Source: Alphaproteobacteria bacterium
GTDB lineage: Bacteria > Pseudomonadota > Alphaproteobacteria > BOG-932 > Roseiterribacteraceae
Reading direction: 5' to 3'
Length of the DNA stretch: 6,345 nt
Assembly: GCA_903970575.1 (NCBI GenBank)
Contig: CAJCJC010000430.1
Span: 1 to 6,345, forward strand
The translations under genes were made by a program, and so were the position numbers. Within the stretch, counting starts at the first letter, position 1. Each line of letters starts with the position of its first letter. The notes beneath the pieces are model-generated. The model saw only the letters and a list, made by a program, of their open reading frames with translations. It made no database searches and was not told where the DNA came from. Shown here in pieces: positions 1 through 6,343 of this stretch.

Positions 1-783
1 GGCGAAGCCGATGCCGACGCTGCCCCCGCCATTAGGCGAATAGATCGCGGTGTTGATGCCAATAACTTGGCCTTCTTCATTGAAGGTCGGGCCTCCGGAA
101 TTGCCCTGATTGATCGGCGCGTCGACCTGGAGGTAATCGACATAGGCCGACCTGTCCTCGCTCGGCACGTCGCGTCCGCTCGCCGAGACGATGCCGGCGG
201 TGACGGTGCCCCCCAATCCGAACGGATTGCCGACTGATATCACCCAGTCGCCCACATGCGCCTTATTGCTGTCGCCGAACGAAACGCTGGGCAGCGGATG
301 CCCTGCGTCGACCTTCAGGACCGCGAGGTCGCCGACGGGGTCGGTGCCCACCACCTTGGCGTTCAGGGTCGTTCCATCCTGGAGCGTCACCTTGATGTCC
401 GTCCCGTTCCGCACGACGTGATTATTGGTCACGACATAGCCCGACGGGTCGATGATAAAGCCCGAACCCAGCGCTTTGACGGGGCCGGAATGGAATTGCC
501 GCGTATTGGGGTTCATGCCGAACCGCCGCATGAACTCGTTCATCTGATTCTGCTGATCGTCCGAGCCTTCTTCCGAATCGTCGCCGCCCTTTTGCTGCAA
601 TTCGGTGGTGGAAATATTAACCACCGCGCCGCGTACCTGATCGACCAGGGGCGCGAAGCTGGGGGCGAATTCCGCGGCTTTCGCGGCGTCGGCCGCCATG
701 CCGAAACCCACGCATAACGCCAGCGCCGCCGCGCTCGCGGACAGGGCCGATGCGCGCGCGCCGATTATTCTCTGCTTGTACAT
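1..783 (-). CDS. degP: DegP/HtrA-like (Do family) periplasmic serine protease, 3' end cut by window edge
   Basis: The reverse strand is open for 261 codons and runs off the left edge. The product is a trypsin-fold protease of the Do/HtrA family, which degrades or holds misfolded envelope proteins in the periplasm. Residues 1 to about 36 are a Sec signal peptide (basic start, Ala/Leu-rich core, AKA before the likely cleavage site). The catalytic triad is complete: His122 in TNNHVV, Asp152 in GDLAVLKV and Ser229 in GNSGG. The VGNPFGLGGTVTAGIVS stretch before the serine is typical of the family. A hydrophilic Asp/Gln-rich stretch at about 61-98 sits where DegP carries its flexible LA loop. Family members are usually about 450-520 residues with two PDZ domains; these would lie beyond position 1. 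The start at 783 is chosen because GGAG lies seven bases upstream. DegP, DegQ and MucD cannot be told apart from this part. The gene is divergent from the next one. Confidence 0.95.
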   Translation of the reverse strand, partial: MYKQRIIGARASALSASAAALALCVGFGMAADAAKAAEFAPSFAPLVDQVRGAVVNISTTELQQKGGDDSEEGSDDQQNQMNEFMRRFGMNPNTRQFHSGPVKALGSGFIIDPSGYVVTNNHVVRNGTDIKVTLQDGTTLNAKVVGTDPVGDLAVLKVDAGHPLPSVSFGDSNKAHVGDWVISVGNPFGLGGTVTAGIVSASGRDVPSEDRSAYVDYLQVDAPINQGNSGGPTFNEEGQVIGINTAIYSPNGGGSVGIGFA

Positions 784-790
784 CCGTACG

Positions 791-794
791 CTCC
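791..794 (-). promoter_or_regulatory. Ribosome binding site of the degP-like gene
   Basis: GGAG on the minus strand, separated by seven bases from the ATG at 783. It decides the start, because the reading frame stays open further upstream without another comparably placed site. Confidence 0.65.
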
Positions 795-811
795 ATGTTG
801 TATGCCATGCG

Positions 812-835
812 CGATCGCATCCTTGCGAGCGATCG
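812..835. repeat. 7-bp inverted repeat in the leader of the degP-like gene
   Basis: Arms CGATCGC (812-818) and GCGATCG (829-835) are exact complements around a 10-base spacer, 29 to 52 bases upstream of the protease start. Each arm contains the self-complementary hexamer CGATCG. It could be an operator or a leader hairpin, but arms this short arise by chance in GC-rich DNA. Confidence 0.35.
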
Positions 836-860
836 GCGCGCGTGGCCTTACGTTTAGTTC

Positions 861-894
861 GGCGCCGGTCAGCCAACGCGCAAGGGCGCCGGTC
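861..894. repeat. 10-bp direct repeat upstream of the degP-like gene
   Basis: GGCGCCGGTC occurs exactly at 861-870 and again at 885-894, 24 bases apart start to start. It lies 78-111 bases upstream of the protease start, in a position suited to regulator binding. No known operator was recognised. Confidence 0.4.
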
Positions 895-1114
895 CGCGAA
901 ATATGCATTGCGGCCCGCCTCTTATCGCGGCCTTTAAGCCATAAAATGGCCGTAGTTATGGGTTAACGGCGTCGGCCAGGCTCAGGTTCCAGTCGGGAAA
1001 TTTCAATAAATCCGTCCGAAACGCCTTTGGCGTGGATGGCACGGATCGGAAACGCCCATTAGAATTATTTGAACTCTCGGGCATGATCCGAGTCTCGAGC
1101 ACGGCGGATCGCGC

Positions 1115-1771
1115 ATGGATTTTTATACCGTTCTGATTTTCCTCCACGTCCTGCTGTTCGCCGGATGGTTCGGTGGCCATTTGGGCGTTCTGGCGCTTCT
1201 GCGGCAGGCAAGGTCGCCCAAGCTCGATCCCGAGCACCGGGGCTTCACGCTCAGGCTCGCGATGCGGCTGGACCGCATTCCGCGCACCGCTTTCGCGCTC
1301 ACCCCCGCGGTCGGGCTTACGTTGGCGCAAAGCTGGGGATCGCCGGTCAAGGGCGCCTGGCTCGCATCGGTCTGGCTGCTGACGCTTGCCTGGGTCGCCT
1401 TCGTCTGGATGGTCCCACGCGAATCCGAGACCGCGCGCGCGCAGATGCTGCGCAAGGTCGAGGGCGCGCTGATGGCGATGGGCGGGGCCGCGTTCGTCGT
1501 CTATGGCGGCTATCAACTTTTCTCGGGGGATCAACTGACGGGGAAATGGCTGGCGCTCAAGATGGCGCTCTTCGGGCTGATCCCTCTGCCGACGCTTGAA
1601 ATCGGTGAGGCGATGCATCGGCTGAGGCCGGCGCTCGACGAGCTCTCGGCGATCCGCAAGCCGGTCCCGGTCAAGATCGCCCGGGCGATCGACATCGCCT
1701 CCATCGCCTCGCTCGTTCTCTACGCGCTTCTCATCGCCGCGGCCTTCATCGGGGCGACAAAGCCGATCTAA
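1115..1771 (+). CDS. Polytopic membrane protein of uncertain family (DUF2269/CopD-like)
   Basis: This 218-residue protein is mostly hydrophobic. Likely membrane segments are at about residues 5-28, 58-72, 82-100, 117-136, 144-163 and 190-212, giving five or six spans. The opening, FLHVLLFAGWFGGHLG, with histidines 11 and 22 in or next to the first span, resembles small integral membrane proteins of the DUF2269 and CopD-like type, some of which are thought to bind haem or metal. That assignment rests on overall look and is not firm. There is no signal peptide cleavage site and no soluble domain. The ATG at 1115 is the first suitable start; the sequence before it (GGCGGATCGCGC) gives only a weak ribosome binding site. 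It is divergent from the protease gene and 151 bases before dapC, so probably expressed on its own. No function can be stated. Confidence 0.85.
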   Translation: MDFYTVLIFLHVLLFAGWFGGHLGVLALLRQARSPKLDPEHRGFTLRLAMRLDRIPRTAFALTPAVGLTLAQSWGSPVKGAWLASVWLLTLAWVAFVWMVPRESETARAQMLRKVEGALMAMGGAAFVVYGGYQLFSGDQLTGKWLALKMALFGLIPLPTLEIGEAMHRLRPALDELSAIRKPVPVKIARAIDIASIASLVLYALLIAAAFIGATKPI

Positions 1772-1860
1772 CGCCGGGCGTTTCACGAACGCAATTCATG
1801 CGGCGTCGAAACAGCCTCGGATAACCCACTCAGAACACATCTGGAATCGTTAAGCATCGC

Positions 1861-1889
1861 TTGTGCCGAATCGCGTCCGCGCGTAATAT
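1861..1889 (+). promoter_or_regulatory. Candidate sigma-70-type promoter for dapC-ftsK
   Basis: TTGTGC (1861-1866) and TAATAT (1884-1889) are separated by exactly 17 bases. The -35 matches the consensus at three positions and the -10 at four. Transcription would begin near 1896, leaving a leader of about 27 bases before the ATG at 1923 but only about 12 before the GTG at 1908, which supports the ATG start. Confidence 0.4.
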
Positions 1890-1922
1890 CCGCCGCTGAT
1901 TACGTAAGTGGACTCCCCGGCG

Positions 1923-3137
1923 ATGTTGAACGCTCGATTGAGCGGAATGACCGATTATCCCTTCACCCGATTGACCGCCTTGCTGGGGCCGGTCGGGCCG
2001 CGGTCGGGGCGTCAGCCGCTTAATCTCGCCGTTGGCGAACCGCAATCGTCGCCGCCACCCATGGTGGCCGAGGCGCTAGCGCGTCATGCCGGGGATTGGG
2101 GACGTTATCCGCCCGTGGCCGGCACGCCCGAGTTTCGTTCCGCCGTCGCCGCTTGGCTCACACGGCGATATGGTCTGCATCCTGGTTTGGTTGACCCGGA
2201 CAAGGCGATCCTGCCGGTGCAGGGCACCCGCGAGGCCCTCTTCCAGATCGCGATGGTCGCCGCCGAGGATACGGGGCGCGACGATGCCGCCGTGCTGATC
2301 CCCAACCCCAGCTACGCCACCTACGGCGCCGCCGGGTTTCTCGCCGGCGCCGAAATCGTCCCCCTGGCGTCGCGGCGGGAAGGCGGCTTTATGCCTGACC
2401 TCGATCGGCTTAAGCCTGAACTGCTGGCCCGCGCCGCGCTCTTATATCTTTGCACGCCGTCGAATCCGGAAGGCGCGGTGGCCGATCTTGATTATCTGAA
2501 ACGCGCGCTGGGGCTGGCCCGGCGTTACGATTTCGTCCTGGCGGTGGACGAATGCTACGCCGAAATCTGGGATAAGGCGCCGCCTCCAGGGGCGCTCGAG
2601 GCGGCGGCTTCGCTGGGGGTAGGCGAGGGCGACGACCCGTTCGCGAATTTGGTGGTGTTTCATAGCCTCTCGAAGCGCTCCAGCGCGGCCGGGCTGCGTT
2701 CCGGCTTTATCGCCGGGGACAGACGAATCATTGCGTTGATGCAGCGCCTGCGCACCTACGCGTCCAGCGCGCCGCCTCTGCCCATCCTCGCCGCGTCCAC
2801 CGAATTATGGTCCGATGAGGCGCACGCGGCCGAAATCCGCGACAGCTACCGCGCCAAGGTCGATCTGGCCGAGGCGGCGCTGGCTGATTTTGAGGGTTTC
2901 TACAGACCCCCCGGCGGTTTTTTCCTGTGGCTGGACGCTGGCGACGGCGAGCGCGCCGCCAAGCGTCTCTGGGATGAATCGGCGATCCGCACCCTGCCGG
3001 GCGCCTATCTCGGTCGGGCGGAGGTGGATGGCGTCAATCCTGGCCATAACTTCATCCGTCTCGCATTGGTCCACGACGATTCGGTGCTGGCGCCGGCCTT
3101 GGCGCGCGTGGCCGAACTGCTTTCCAAAGGAGTCTAG
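1923..3137 (+). CDS. dapC: N-succinyldiaminopimelate aminotransferase (DapC), PLP-dependent
   Basis: A 404-residue class I/II aminotransferase of fold type I. DapC moves an amino group from glutamate to N-succinyl-2-amino-6-ketopimelate, giving N-succinyl-L,L-diaminopimelate in the cytoplasmic lysine and peptidoglycan pathway. Numbered from the ATG at 1923: the N-terminal TDYPFTRL and NLAVGEP (about 34-40), GTREALF (101-107), Asn181 in TPSNPEG, Asp209 and Tyr212 in VDECYAEI, the PLP-binding Lys251 in HSLSKRS, Arg259 in GLRSGF and the substrate-carboxylate Arg379 in FIRLAL. Wording such as DECYAEIW, SLSKRSSAAGLRSGF and LPGAYLGR...GVNPG matches the proteobacterial DapC family rather than aspartate aminotransferase. 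A GTG at 1908 would add five residues, but the family normally begins about eight residues before the YPF motif, and the candidate promoter leaves little leader for it. ftsK follows three bases later. The exact substrate is inferred; an N-acetylornithine or other dicarboxylate role is less likely. Confidence 0.9.
   Translation: MLNARLSGMTDYPFTRLTALLGPVGPRSGRQPLNLAVGEPQSSPPPMVAEALARHAGDWGRYPPVAGTPEFRSAVAAWLTRRYGLHPGLVDPDKAILPVQGTREALFQIAMVAAEDTGRDDAAVLIPNPSYATYGAAGFLAGAEIVPLASRREGGFMPDLDRLKPELLARAALLYLCTPSNPEGAVADLDYLKRALGLARRYDFVLAVDECYAEIWDKAPPPGALEAAASLGVGEGDDPFANLVVFHSLSKRSSAAGLRSGFIAGDRRIIALMQRLRTYASSAPPLPILAASTELWSDEAHAAEIRDSYRAKVDLAEAALADFEGFYRPPGGFFLWLDAGDGERAAKRLWDESAIRTLPGAYLGRAEVDGVNPGHNFIRLALVHDDSVLAPALARVAELLSKGV
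3126..3132 (+). promoter_or_regulatory. Ribosome binding site of ftsK inside the end of dapC
   Basis: AAAGGAG lies within the last codons of dapC, eight bases before the ATG at 3141. The dapC stop codon (3135-3137) falls between it and the start, so ribosomes ending on dapC are placed to begin on ftsK, which suggests translational coupling. Confidence 0.75.
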
Positions 3138-3140
3138 CGT

Positions 3141-5564
3141 ATGGCGTCCTCCTCCGTGCGCATGCTGTCGCGCAACGCGCCCCGGGGCAGATCCTTCCGG
3201 CTGGCAGGGCTCGTTCCCGACAAGGCGGAGGCGTTTCTTGGTCGTCGTCTTCTTGAACTGGTCGGTCTTGCGCAAATCGCGCTCGCGGTCGCGCTGATGC
3301 TGGCGCTGGCGACCTTCCACGCCACCGACCCATCCTGGAATTCCGCGATGCCTGCGCGATTTGCGCATCACGCGAGCAATCTGCTTGGCTTGCCCGGGTC
3401 CTATTTCGCGGATCTCTTCATTCAGACTCTGGGGCTCGCCGCCTATCTGATGCCGGCGGCGATCGCGACCTGGGGCGCGCGGATGCTTGGCCATTTCCCC
3501 AGGCTTCCCCTTTGGCGGCGGATCGTGGTCTTGCTGCCTGCCCTTCTCGTTTCGTCCGCCGTGTTGGCGCCGCTGCCGCCTTTCCCGTCCTGGCCGCTCT
3601 CCGCCAGCATGGGCGGCGGAATCGGGCAGGCGCTGTTGCGGATCGCGGCCGATGCCCTCAGACCAGCTCTTGGACCCGTCGCGCCGTGGCTCGCCTGGGC
3701 TGTTCTGGCCGTCTTGGCGATGGTGCTGCTCTCGGCCGCGTTCTGCGTCAGCTGGCGTCTTTGGCGCGCCGGGTTTGGATGGACGGCCCGCGCGCTGTCC
3801 CTGGGAACCAGCCGGATCGGCGCCATTCGCGCCGCCCGGCGCGACCAACCCTCGGAGTCAAGCGCCCGAGCGCGCCATGAGGCCCCGGAGAAAGAGCTGT
3901 CGCCGCGTCGCCGGCAGGCCCGGCTGGACCCGGTAATCGGTGCGCTCGCCCCCTCGCCGGTGGCGGAACGCAAACCCCCGCGCATCAGCGGCGCTGCCCG
4001 GAAGGTCGAGGTCGCGGACCCACGCCAGACGGCGCTCAACCTGCCCGAGCCGTCGGATTACATGTTGCCGCCGCTCGACCTGTTGCAGAATCCCGAACCC
4101 GGCCAGCGCTCGCCGGAACTGAACGACGATTTCCTGCGCCGCAACGCCGAGATGCTGTCCGGCGTCCTGTCCGATTTCGGCGTTAAGGGAGAGATCGTTA
4201 ATATCCGCCCGGGTCCGGTGGTGACCCTCTACGAGCTGGAACCCGCTCCCGGCACGAAATCCTCGCGGGTTATCGGGTTGGCGGACGATATCGCCCGGTC
4301 GATGAGCGCCATCGCGGTGCGCGTGGCCGTGGTGCCGGGGCGCAACGTCATCGGAATCGAACTGCCGAACCAGAAACGCGAAACCGTCTATATGCGCGAG
4401 ACGCTGTCCACCGAGGCCTATCAGACTGGACCGTCCAAGCTGGCGCTGATCCTGGGCAAGGATATCGGCGGCCTTCCGGTAATCGCCGATCTGGCCCGCA
4501 TGCCCCATCTGCTGGTCGCGGGCACGACTGGATCGGGCAAGTCGGTCGCGATCAACACCATGATCCTGTCGCTGCTCTATCGCCTGCCGCCCGAACGCTG
4601 CCGCTTCATCATGGTCGATCCCAAGATGCTGGAGCTATCGGTTTACGAGGGCATCCCCCATCTGCTGGCCCCGGTCGTGACCGAGCCTAAAAAGGCGGTG
4701 GTCGCGCTGAAATGGACGGTGCGGGAGATGGAGGACCGTTATCGCGCCATGTCAAAGCTCGGCGTGCGCAACGTCGAGGGCTTCAATCAGCGGCTGCGCG
4801 AGGCCCGGGAAAATGGCGAGCTTTTGTCGCGCAAGGTGCAAACCGGATTCGACGCCGACACCGGCAAGCCGGTGTTCGAGGATCAGCCGATCGACCTCAA
4901 GGAACTCCCCTATATCGTGGTGGTGGTGGACGAGTTCGCCGATCTCATGCTGGTCGCGGGCAAGGAGATCGAGGGCGCCATCCAGCGTCTGGCGCAGATG
5001 GCGCGCGCCGCCGGCATCCATTTGATCATGGCGACCCAACGCCCGTCGGTCGACGTCATCACCGGCACGATCAAGGCCAATTTCCCGACCCGAATCTCCT
5101 TCCAGGTCACCTCCAAGATCGACAGCCGCACCATCCTCGGCGAATCCGGCGCGGAGCAACTGTTGGGGCAGGGCGACATGCTCTACATGGCGGCCGGCGG
5201 CCGCGTCACCCGCGTCCACGGCCCGTTCGTACGCGACCAGGAGGTCGAAAAGGTGGTCGCCTATCTGAAGACGCAGGGCGAACCCGACTATGTCGACGAG
5301 GTGACCGAGAGCGACGATCTGGACGACATGTCGATGGCGCTGGGCGCGGAAGAGGGCGGCGGGACAGGCGACGCGCTGTACGATCAAGCGGTCGCGATCG
5401 TCGCCCGCGAAGGCAAGGCGTCGACCAGCTTCGTCCAGCGCCATCTCGGCATCGGCTATAACAAGGCCGCCAAGCTGATCGAGAAGATGGAAAAGGAAGG
5501 CGTCATCTCCACCGCCAACCATGTCGGCAAACGCGAAGTGCTGGTGGGGAGCCACGCGGAGTGA
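3141..5564 (+). CDS. ftsK: DNA translocase FtsK
   Basis: This 807-residue protein has the full FtsK/SpoIIIE plan. FtsK sits at the division septum, forms a hexameric ATP-driven pump that moves chromosome ends into the daughter cells, and activates XerCD recombination at dif. Membrane spans are at about 39-59, 88-112, 126-146 and 180-203. A basic, Pro/Arg-containing linker of about 125 residues follows (204-330). The alpha domain begins near LNDDFLRRNAEMLSGVL (327-343). The RecA-like motor carries Walker A GTTGSGKS (461-468), Walker B VVVVDEFAD (593-601) and MATQRPSVDV (630-639), followed by the conserved FPTRISFQVTSKIDSRTILG stretch. The C-terminal winged-helix gamma domain, which reads polar DNA sequences, spans 744-807 (SFVQRHLGIGYNKAAKLIEKME). 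All key residues are intact. The linker is much shorter than the several-hundred-residue one of Escherichia coli, as is usual in alphaproteobacteria. The gene shares a transcript with dapC. Confidence 0.98.
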   Translation: MASSSVRMLSRNAPRGRSFRLAGLVPDKAEAFLGRRLLELVGLAQIALAVALMLALATFHATDPSWNSAMPARFAHHASNLLGLPGSYFADLFIQTLGLAAYLMPAAIATWGARMLGHFPRLPLWRRIVVLLPALLVSSAVLAPLPPFPSWPLSASMGGGIGQALLRIAADALRPALGPVAPWLAWAVLAVLAMVLLSAAFCVSWRLWRAGFGWTARALSLGTSRIGAIRAARRDQPSESSARARHEAPEKELSPRRRQARLDPVIGALAPSPVAERKPPRISGAARKVEVADPRQTALNLPEPSDYMLPPLDLLQNPEPGQRSPELNDDFLRRNAEMLSGVLSDFGVKGEIVNIRPGPVVTLYELEPAPGTKSSRVIGLADDIARSMSAIAVRVAVVPGRNVIGIELPNQKRETVYMRETLSTEAYQTGPSKLALILGKDIGGLPVIADLARMPHLLVAGTTGSGKSVAINTMILSLLYRLPPERCRFIMVDPKMLELSVYEGIPHLLAPVVTEPKKAVVALKWTVREMEDRYRAMSKLGVRNVEGFNQRLREARENGELLSRKVQTGFDADTGKPVFEDQPIDLKELPYIVVVVDEFADLMLVAGKEIEGAIQRLAQMARAAGIHLIMATQRPSVDVITGTIKANFPTRISFQVTSKIDSRTILGESGAEQLLGQGDMLYMAAGGRVTRVHGPFVRDQEVEKVVAYLKTQGEPDYVDEVTESDDLDDMSMALGAEEGGGTGDALYDQAVAIVAREGKASTSFVQRHLGIGYNKAAKLIEKMEKEGVISTANHVGKREVLVGSHAE

Positions 5565-5600
5565 ACCCCGCCTCACGGTTAAACACGGGCTTGGCGAGTT

Positions 5601-6038
5601 GTGCCTGAAATCATCGGCATCGATCACATCTATATCGCCGTGTCCGATCTCCGCGCGTCCGAGAAATTCTACGATCGCGTTATGAATGTTTTCGGCTTCC
5701 GGAAGAATGCATTCGAGCTCGGCGGCGACCCCCATATCCAGTACTTCAACCGGCATTTCGGCTTAGTGATCCGGCCGGCGTGCGGCGATGGGCAGCATAA
5801 TCCCTATGCGCCAGGCCTGCACCATCTGTGCCTGCGCGTCGACAGCGCCGAAGATGTCGCTGAAGCGGCGTCCGCGCTGCGCGAGGCGGGGATTCTAGCG
5901 ACTGAGCCAGCGCTTTATACCCAATACGCACCGGATTATCGCGCGACTTTCTTCGTCGATCCCGATGGGGTGCGGCTAGAGATTACCAACTACCGCGAGG
6001 AGCGCAGGGCGAGGCATGATCGCTGGGTTGATCTTTAG
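5601..6038 (+). CDS. VOC-superfamily protein (glyoxalase/dioxygenase fold)
   Basis: A 145-residue protein with one vicinal-oxygen-chelate domain made of two beta-alpha-beta-beta-beta halves. The first half opens with IDHIYIAVSDLRASEKFYDRV (7-27), the second with GLHHLCLRVDS (72-82), and it ends with FFVDPDGVRLEITNY (117-131). His9, His75 and Glu127 occupy the usual metal-ligand positions, so a divalent-metal enzyme is likely; the substrate is unknown. Family members include glyoxalase I, fosfomycin-resistance enzymes, ring-cleaving dioxygenases and many of no known role; nothing here selects one. The start is a GTG, with GGCGAG only two bases before it, so translation is probably weak. It follows ftsK by 36 bases with no terminator seen, so it is probably in the same operon. 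Confidence 0.88.
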   Translation: MPEIIGIDHIYIAVSDLRASEKFYDRVMNVFGFRKNAFELGGDPHIQYFNRHFGLVIRPACGDGQHNPYAPGLHHLCLRVDSAEDVAEAASALREAGILATEPALYTQYAPDYRATFFVDPDGVRLEITNYREERRARHDRWVDL

Positions 6039-6061
6039 AAACACAACTAAGGCCCCTAGAC

Positions 6062-6343
6062 CTACCGCTTCTCGGCCGCCGCCACATGTCTGCGAAGAAC
6101 ACGGTTTATCTCGGTCTGATAGCCGCCATTTTCCGCATGCTCCTTGAACCAGGCCAAAACGTCCGCGTCCAGCCGCAAAGTGACCGGCCGCTTCAATGGC
6201 CGATAGAGGTCGCCGCGTTTGGCGTGAATCCAGTTCTCCGCGGGCGCTTCGGGAATATCGATCGTATCGATCCGGTCATCCGGCAGCGCCGCCAGCTTTG
6301 CCAATTCGTCAACCTGTTCGGAGCTAAGGGCCATCCTGCTCAT
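6062..6343 (-). CDS. brnA: BrnA-type antitoxin of a type II toxin-antitoxin system
   Basis: This 93-residue protein resembles BrnA antitoxins, which bind and neutralise the ribonuclease toxin BrnT and repress their own operon. Residues 47-93 carry the family core: YRPLKRPVTLRLDADVLAWF, then GGYQTEINRVLRRHV, a ribbon-helix-helix-like DNA-binding unit with a beta strand (53-59) and two helices (about 60-71 and 75-88). The N-terminal part (1-46) is acidic and helical, as expected for the toxin-binding region. The ATG at 6343 is preferred over the in-frame ATG at 6334, whose AGG is directly against it with no spacing; the ribosome binding site for the first start would lie outside the window. The ATG overlaps a TGA (ATGA), which would suit overlap with the end of an upstream brnT beyond 6345. 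The gene converges with the VOC gene, the two stop codons being 23 bases apart. Confidence 0.88.
   Translation of the reverse strand: MSRMALSSEQVDELAKLAALPDDRIDTIDIPEAPAENWIHAKRGDLYRPLKRPVTLRLDADVLAWFKEHAENGGYQTEINRVLRRHVAAAEKR

Larger units (their letters stand above)
784..1114. other. Divergent intergenic region (331 bases), no gene recognised
   Basis: This region separates the leftward protease gene from the rightward membrane-protein gene, so it should hold promoters for both. I see no RNA gene and no convincing coding sequence; open frames crossing it are extensions of antisense frames. It contains a 7-bp inverted repeat (812-835), a 10-bp direct repeat GGCGCCGGTC (861-870 and 885-894), an 8-bp direct repeat GAAACGCC (1018-1025 and 1049-1056), and GATCCG/CGGATC arms (1085-1110) just before the ATG at 1115. 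The part from about 900 to 1080 is richer in A and T than the flanking genes, as expected of promoter DNA. I could not place a -35/-10 pair with confidence on either strand. Confidence 0.6.

Noticed and set aside
710..714. Cysteine 24 of the protease following LAL, as a possible lipobox
   Set aside because: The residue before the cysteine is Leu, not Gly, Ala or Ser, and a normal AKA cleavage site follows at 34-36; a soluble periplasmic protein is more likely.
931..966. TTAAGCCAT and GTTAAC as possible CtrA cell-cycle regulator sites
   Set aside because: Neither gives the TTAA-N7-TTAA full site, and they do not lie upstream of a cell-cycle gene.
1018..1056. 8-bp direct repeat GAAACGCC upstream of the membrane-protein gene
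   Set aside because: About one exact 8-bp repeat is expected by chance in a region of this length, and no known operator matches.
1769..1783. Possible terminator hairpin AACGC-CGG-GCGTT after the membrane-protein gene
   Set aside because: The stem is only five base pairs, overlaps the stop codon and has no following run of T.
956..1786. Open frame of 276 codons on the minus strand, opposite the membrane-protein gene
   Set aside because: It is an antisense shadow: its product is Arg/Asp/Glu-rich, with no recognisable domain, whereas the plus strand encodes a coherent polytopic membrane protein.
2805..3848. Open frame of 347 codons on the minus strand across the dapC-ftsK junction
   Set aside because: Low-complexity Arg/Gly/Gln-rich product, and the opposite strand holds the conserved 3' end of dapC and 5' end of ftsK. 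Long antisense frames are usual in GC-rich genes.
5166..5173. GGGCAGGG, which matches the E. coli FtsK-orienting sequence GGGNAGGG, inside ftsK
   Set aside because: I saw only one copy, it codes the conserved LLGQGD residues, and the orienting motif differs between lineages. Only genome-wide strand bias could support it.
4712..5461. Open frame of 249 codons on the plus strand in another frame within ftsK
   Set aside because: Arg/Gly-rich frame-shadow of the conserved FtsK motor; FtsK itself is intact, so this is not a frameshifted fragment.
4752..5756. Open frame of 334 codons on the minus strand across the end of ftsK and the start of the VOC gene
   Set aside because: It lies opposite the FtsK motor and gamma domains, and its His/Asp/Gly-rich product resembles no family I know.
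6047..6059. Imperfect palindrome CTAAGGCCCCTAG between the convergent VOC and brnA genes
   Set aside because: Too short, with an internal mismatch and no T-tract; not enough for a bidirectional terminator call.
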